A model generated the notes under the pieces. It did no database searches, had not been told where the DNA came from, and saw nothing but the letters and a program-made list of their open reading frames with translations. A stretch of DNA of 64,000 bases, from NCBI GenBank assembly GCA_051201675.1, contig CP179212.1, forward strand, positions 1,178,001 through 1,242,000. Reading direction: 5' to 3'. Below, one piece after another: positions 60,195 to 64,000 of the stretch (position 1 is its first letter; the number at the start of each line of letters is the position of its first letter). The DNA is from HTCC2207 sp002685195. GTDB taxonomy: Bacteria; Pseudomonadota; Gammaproteobacteria; Pseudomonadales; Porticoccaceae. A program made the position numbers and the translations under genes.

Positions 60195-62108
60195 ATGCAG
60201 TATAAGAAAGTGGTTGGTCTTGTTGTGGTGGTGGCGTTAGCCGTAGGTGGGTACCGCGCTGTACAGGTTGCAGGTACGCTTGTTTTACCGACCACCGATG
60301 AGGATGTAGAAGCTATTGTTGCCTCAGCCGATGCTCAAAATGAGGAGTCGTACTACCGTCCCCAAAGGACCCCCCTCGAAATTCAGCAACCCAATCCACT
60401 GAACAATGTATTCTTTGGTGATCTTCATATCCATACTAATGCCTCTGTCGATGCTTATTTGTTTGGCAACAGATTTGATATGGATACCGCATATCAAGTA
60501 GCCAAAGGTCGCAGTGTTGTGCTTAGGTCCGGTGAACGAGTGGAGCTTACCCGACCCCTAGATTTTGCCGCTCTGACTGACCATGCAGAGGGTTTTGGGC
60601 GTCGGCTAGCCTGCCTTGACCCGAGCAAAAGCGAGGAGGTCCAAGAGGTTTGCGATAAATTTGCCCGTGCCTCACTCATTACTTTTCTAGAACTGCGTAA
60701 CCGAGGGCCGCAGCGAGACCTCACCGTATTTAACAATGACAGTGCCACAGAGCGGAAATATGCAGCAAGCACTTGGCAATTGGTTCTGGATTCTGCAGAG
60801 CGCAATTATGAGCCAGGAAAGTTCACGACCTTTGCAGGTTACGAGTATTCTCCAGTCTTGCCTGATCGTGGCAAGCATCACCGTAATATTATATTCCGGT
60901 CCTTGGATACACCAAAATATGCCGTCTCATCTTTTGATGCAGCGTCCGAAATTGACCTTTGGAAAGAACTAGAATCTACCTGCAGCAAGGAGTGCGAGTT
61001 CTTGACCATTCCCCATAATTTAAACAAAACTTGGGGCTTGGCCTTCTCCGGCAAAACTATTGATGGGGCCACTTACACAGAGGACGACTGGAAGTTACGA
61101 GAACGATCAGAACCCCTAGTGGAGATGTTTCAGATCAAGGGTAACTCAGAATGCTCCGTGGCCTTTGGCGCTGGGGATGAAGAGTGCGGCTATGAACAAT
61201 TTTTTCCAGAGTGTGAAGAAGAGGGCCAGACGTCCTGTATTTACCCTACGTCAATGATGCGCGATGGACTGCAAATAGGTTTAGCGCTGGAGGATCAAAT
61301 CGGCATTAATCCTCTTAAGGTGGGGTTAATTGGATCAACAGACACCCACAATTCCAACCCAGGTGACACCGAAGAATGGGATTATCGTGGTGCAACCACA
61401 TTTGCCTCAAGCCCAGCCAAGCGGAGGTATGAGAGCACTCGCTTAGTTGGTACTCAATACAACAACCCTGGTGGGCTAGCCGCCATTTGGGCTCCGGAAA
61501 ACACTCGAGAAGCGCTGTTTGATGCAATGAAGCGCAAAGAGGTTTACGCCACCAGTGGAACGCGCATTAAACTGAGATCTTTCGGTGGATTTAATCTGCC
61601 AGAGGACATTGCAGTCACGGCTGATGTAGCGGCTGCATATATCCACGGCGTCCCGATGGGTGGAAGCTTAGTTGCTAGCGAGGATAACAGCCTGTCTTTG
61701 TTTGTGTGGGCGGTGAAGGACCCAGACAATGCGCCCCTAGCAAAGATTCAAGTAATCAAAGGTTGGATAGAGCAAGGGCAACGCCAGGAAGTCGTCTATG
61801 ACGTTGCTTGCGGGGGGTCAGACTTAGACCCTGTAACTGGTAAGTGCCTAGCTAATGGTGCGACGGTAAATATGACTGACTGTCGTTGGGATAACAGTGT
61901 TGGGGCGTCTGAATTAATGACCTTGTGGACTGACCCCGATTATAGTGCTGATGAGGATGCGTTCTATTATGTGCGCGCTATCCAAAACCCTACGTGTCGG
62001 TGGAGCACCTATGACAGCCTCCGCCTGGGTAAGCCACCCCGTGATGATGCGCCGTTAACCTCAACAGAAATGGCTTGGGGATCACCTATTTGGGTGAATG
62101 CGCAATAA
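60195..62108 (+). CDS. DUF3604 protein (PHP-like metal-binding), exported and cysteine-rich
   Basis: This 637-residue DUF3604 protein has an N-terminal membrane segment or signal (about residues 6-30). The PHP-like metal motifs are FGDLHIHTNAS (His78, His80), LTDHAEGF (His130), TIPHNLNKTWG and GSTDTHNSNPG (His385). The C-terminal half includes ATSGTRIKLRSFGGF and ends in a domain with many cysteines (near VACGG, GKCL, TDCRW, PTCRW). About a dozen cysteines lie in the exported part, which suggests disulfides. The enzyme activity is unknown. It is followed by a related lipoprotein gene after 76 nt. Confidence 0.9.
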   Translation: MQYKKVVGLVVVVALAVGGYRAVQVAGTLVLPTTDEDVEAIVASADAQNEESYYRPQRTPLEIQQPNPLNNVFFGDLHIHTNASVDAYLFGNRFDMDTAYQVAKGRSVVLRSGERVELTRPLDFAALTDHAEGFGRRLACLDPSKSEEVQEVCDKFARASLITFLELRNRGPQRDLTVFNNDSATERKYAASTWQLVLDSAERNYEPGKFTTFAGYEYSPVLPDRGKHHRNIIFRSLDTPKYAVSSFDAASEIDLWKELESTCSKECEFLTIPHNLNKTWGLAFSGKTIDGATYTEDDWKLRERSEPLVEMFQIKGNSECSVAFGAGDEECGYEQFFPECEEEGQTSCIYPTSMMRDGLQIGLALEDQIGINPLKVGLIGSTDTHNSNPGDTEEWDYRGATTFASSPAKRRYESTRLVGTQYNNPGGLAAIWAPENTREALFDAMKRKEVYATSGTRIKLRSFGGFNLPEDIAVTADVAAAYIHGVPMGGSLVASEDNSLSLFVWAVKDPDNAPLAKIQVIKGWIEQGQRQEVVYDVACGGSDLDPVTGKCLANGATVNMTDCRWDNSVGASELMTLWTDPDYSADEDAFYYVRAIQNPTCRWSTYDSLRLGKPPRDDAPLTSTEMAWGSPIWVNAQ

Positions 62109-62184
62109 CAATCAGCTAGACTCGTTATAACTACTTACAACTACCTGCAACCGCGCAGCGATCTGATAACTAGAGATAATAATT

Positions 62185-63999
62185 ATGATAACTAGGCACG
62201 CTACATACCGACAATCAGCTTTGGTTTTACTGATGGGGCTGGGTTTGACCGCCTGTTCTGGGGACAAAATGGGGTCCTCGAATGAGGCTTTTAGTACGGC
62301 TGCAGATGTTCATGACAATGAAGACGTTATTGCTGCGACACGCGAAATTGATGAGCTACTACAGCAGCGGGGCGGTGCTATTTTAGGCGGCCAAAAACCC
62401 TTATTTGACGTTGAGACAGAGTTGCTGCAGGACACGGGGGCACCTCGGGCGGAGTCAAAGGGTAAACAGACCTTAGAGCAAGCGCGAAATGCCTATTTTG
62501 GCGATTTGCATGTGCACACTACTTACTCGTTTGATGGTTATGCGTTTGGTACTCTAGCCACACCTTATGATGCCTATCGCTTTGCTAGAGGAGAGGCTAT
62601 TAAAAATCCTGCAGGCTATGAAATGCAGTTAACCCGGCCTATGGATTTTTATGCAGTAACTGATCATGGCATGTTTTTGGGGGTTGTTCAGGCCGCTGCA
62701 GACACATCGACAGATTTTTCAAAGAATCCTTTCTCTGAACCCTATCATGATCTTAATGCGCCAGATAACTTTGGTACTGGCTTTTTTAGCCGCATGAAAC
62801 GCTTGCTCACATTCTCTGGATTTATCCCTCAAATTATTTCCGGTATCTCAGGGGGCAGTATTGATCGTGGTGAGGTGCTTAATGTTGTCAGGACCGCATG
62901 GGAAGACACTATTGTTGCGGCTGATCAATTTAATAGTCCTGGTGAGTTCACCACCTTTGCAGCCTACGAATACACGACCTCCAGTGTCGGGATGGGAAAT
63001 TTACACAGAAACGTAATTTTTGACGGAACGGAAAGCCTGCCCCGAGAGCCTTTTTCGCGGTTTCATTCAAGTAACCCTGAGGACCTTTGGGATTGGATGG
63101 ATGAGCTGAGAGCCAAAGGTGTCGAGAGTTTGGCGATACCGCATAATTCAAATGGCTCTAATGGCTTGATGTTTCAGACCAATGACTTTGCCGGTAACGC
63201 TTTTGATAAAGCGTATGTCGAACAACGTAGCAGGAATGAGCCGATTGTAGAGATCACACAGATAAAGGGAACATCTGAGACTCATCCGACATTGTCCTCC
63301 CGAGATGAGTGGGCGGGTTTTGAAATTATGCCCTACAGAGTGGCAACAGCGGCGCTTAGTCAACTCGAAGGCTCCTATGTGCGAGAAGCGCTGTTGAACG
63401 GTTTAGCAATTGAAAAACAAGGTGTTGGCAACCCTTATGGGTTTGGGTTTATTGGCTCAAGCGATACTCACTCTGCAGCAAGTCAAAATGATGAGTCAAA
63501 CTTTGTATCTAAGCTAGGGATATTGTCTAGTACGGCCGAGCAGCGTGGCTCTGTTCCCTTTGAAGGTATTGACGGTCAATTTGCTTATTACGCAAGCTAC
63601 CTAGCTACACGGTTGTACCCTACACCCTTGGGTAAAAATATGTATGTGAAGATCGATGGTGACGTTTACACGAGTGGTTCAACACCAACGTTTGGCGCGG
63701 CGGGTCTTGCGGCGGCTTGGGCTGAGGAAAATACTAGAGAGTCTTTATACAGTGCGTTCCGTCGCAAAGAGGTGTTTGCTACTTCAGGCCCGCGCATAAG
63801 ACTCCGGTTTTTTGCAGGGTATGACTTTGATGAAGCTATGTTAAGTGCGCCAGATGGTGTAGAGCAGGCTTATGCTAAGGGTGTCACTATGGGTGGCTCT
63901 CTTGTAGGTAATGGCACGGAATCTCCAGGATTTTTGGTGATGGCGTCAGCTGATCCAGAAAATGCGCCCCTACAACGGCTGCAAATTATTAAAGGTTGG
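62185..63999 (+). CDS. second DUF3604 protein, lipoprotein (C-terminus beyond window)
   Basis: At least 605 residues, open to the window end. A lipoprotein signal is present (LTAC lipobox, Cys24). The same PHP-like motifs as the upstream gene are seen: FGDLHVHTTYS (His109, His111), VTDHGMF, IPHNSNGSNG, GSSDTHSAAS and ATSGPRIRLRFFAGY. It is a tandem relative of the upstream gene but lacks most of its cysteines. The closing shared QIIKGW segment is at the very edge, so only the C-terminal end is missing. The pair may act on a common substrate at the cell envelope. Confidence 0.88.
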   Translation, partial: MITRHATYRQSALVLLMGLGLTACSGDKMGSSNEAFSTAADVHDNEDVIAATREIDELLQQRGGAILGGQKPLFDVETELLQDTGAPRAESKGKQTLEQARNAYFGDLHVHTTYSFDGYAFGTLATPYDAYRFARGEAIKNPAGYEMQLTRPMDFYAVTDHGMFLGVVQAAADTSTDFSKNPFSEPYHDLNAPDNFGTGFFSRMKRLLTFSGFIPQIISGISGGSIDRGEVLNVVRTAWEDTIVAADQFNSPGEFTTFAAYEYTTSSVGMGNLHRNVIFDGTESLPREPFSRFHSSNPEDLWDWMDELRAKGVESLAIPHNSNGSNGLMFQTNDFAGNAFDKAYVEQRSRNEPIVEITQIKGTSETHPTLSSRDEWAGFEIMPYRVATAALSQLEGSYVREALLNGLAIEKQGVGNPYGFGFIGSSDTHSAASQNDESNFVSKLGILSSTAEQRGSVPFEGIDGQFAYYASYLATRLYPTPLGKNMYVKIDGDVYTSGSTPTFGAAGLAAAWAEENTRESLYSAFRRKEVFATSGPRIRLRFFAGYDFDEAMLSAPDGVEQAYAKGVTMGGSLVGNGTESPGFLVMASADPENAPLQRLQIIKGW

Positions 64000-64000
64000 A

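Noticed and set aside
60494..60805. Minus-strand open frame inside the DUF3604 gene
   Set aside because: It is a shadow of the conserved plus-strand coding sequence and lacks a ribosome site.

Overview
The window reads as chromosomal DNA of a marine-type gammaproteobacterium, most likely from the Cellvibrionales neighbourhood (SAR92/OM60-like). That placement is inference. It rests on gene order shared with Escherichia coli and Pseudomonas, on Pseudomonas-like isocitrate lyase, malate synthase G and FadB, and on a secreted protein ending in dockerin-like 'DALTDG' repeats that I associate with marine gammaproteobacteria. Coding density is high. I see no rRNA, CRISPR array, insertion sequence, prophage or plasmid gene.

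Layout. 0-3.5 kb: a helicase/nuclease pair on the minus strand (UvrD-like N-terminus cut by the window edge, and an AddB-like nuclease broken by a +1 frameshift). 3.6-9.2 kb: rmuC, a DUF2489-like gene, trmA, a pterin dehydratase, tusE, a YccA-type BAX-inhibitor protein, lpxH and ppiB. 9.4-15.5 kb: glnS and cysS, three inserted genes (phosphodiesterase, crotonase-like, four-helix membrane protein) and a frameshifted folD. 15.7-20.3 kb: molybdenum-cofactor maturation genes (XdhC-like, MocA-like) converging on a cysteine-desulfurase-like gene, then a metabolite:proton symporter. 20.5-30.1 kb: secreted and membrane proteins, namely a 1195-residue modular protein, two unknowns, and a run of exported M28 peptidase, amidohydrolase and serine hydrolase. 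30.3-30.6 kb: tRNA-Pro, tRNA-Arg and tRNA-His behind a strong promoter. 30.8-37.5 kb: methyltransferase, PLP decarboxylase, fadB, an exported esterase and a second serine hydrolase. 37.6-43 kb: glyoxylate shunt (aceA, a LysR regulator, malate synthase G) followed by an RraA-family gene. 43-50 kb: GNAT, roxA, purB, hflD, mnmA, nudJ, rluE, icd. 50-58 kb: MATE transporter, lipoprotein serine hydrolase, patatin, a lipoprotein oligopeptidase-B-like peptidase and a DUF945 protein. 58-64 kb: an AraC regulator divergent from a ferritin-like putative di-metal protein and two tandem DUF3604 proteins, the second cut by the window end.

Functional picture. The isocitrate branch point is concentrated here: icd for the TCA route, aceA and glcB for the glyoxylate bypass, and fadB supplying acetyl-CoA from fatty acids. 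Together with many exported hydrolases this suggests a heterotroph living on lipids, peptides and polymers. The least understood parts are the AraC/ferritin-like/DUF3604 cluster, the dockerin-like secreted protein, and the cofactor-maturation genes that lack a visible molybdoenzyme. No single locus is clearly a new system; the 58-64 kb cluster is the best candidate.
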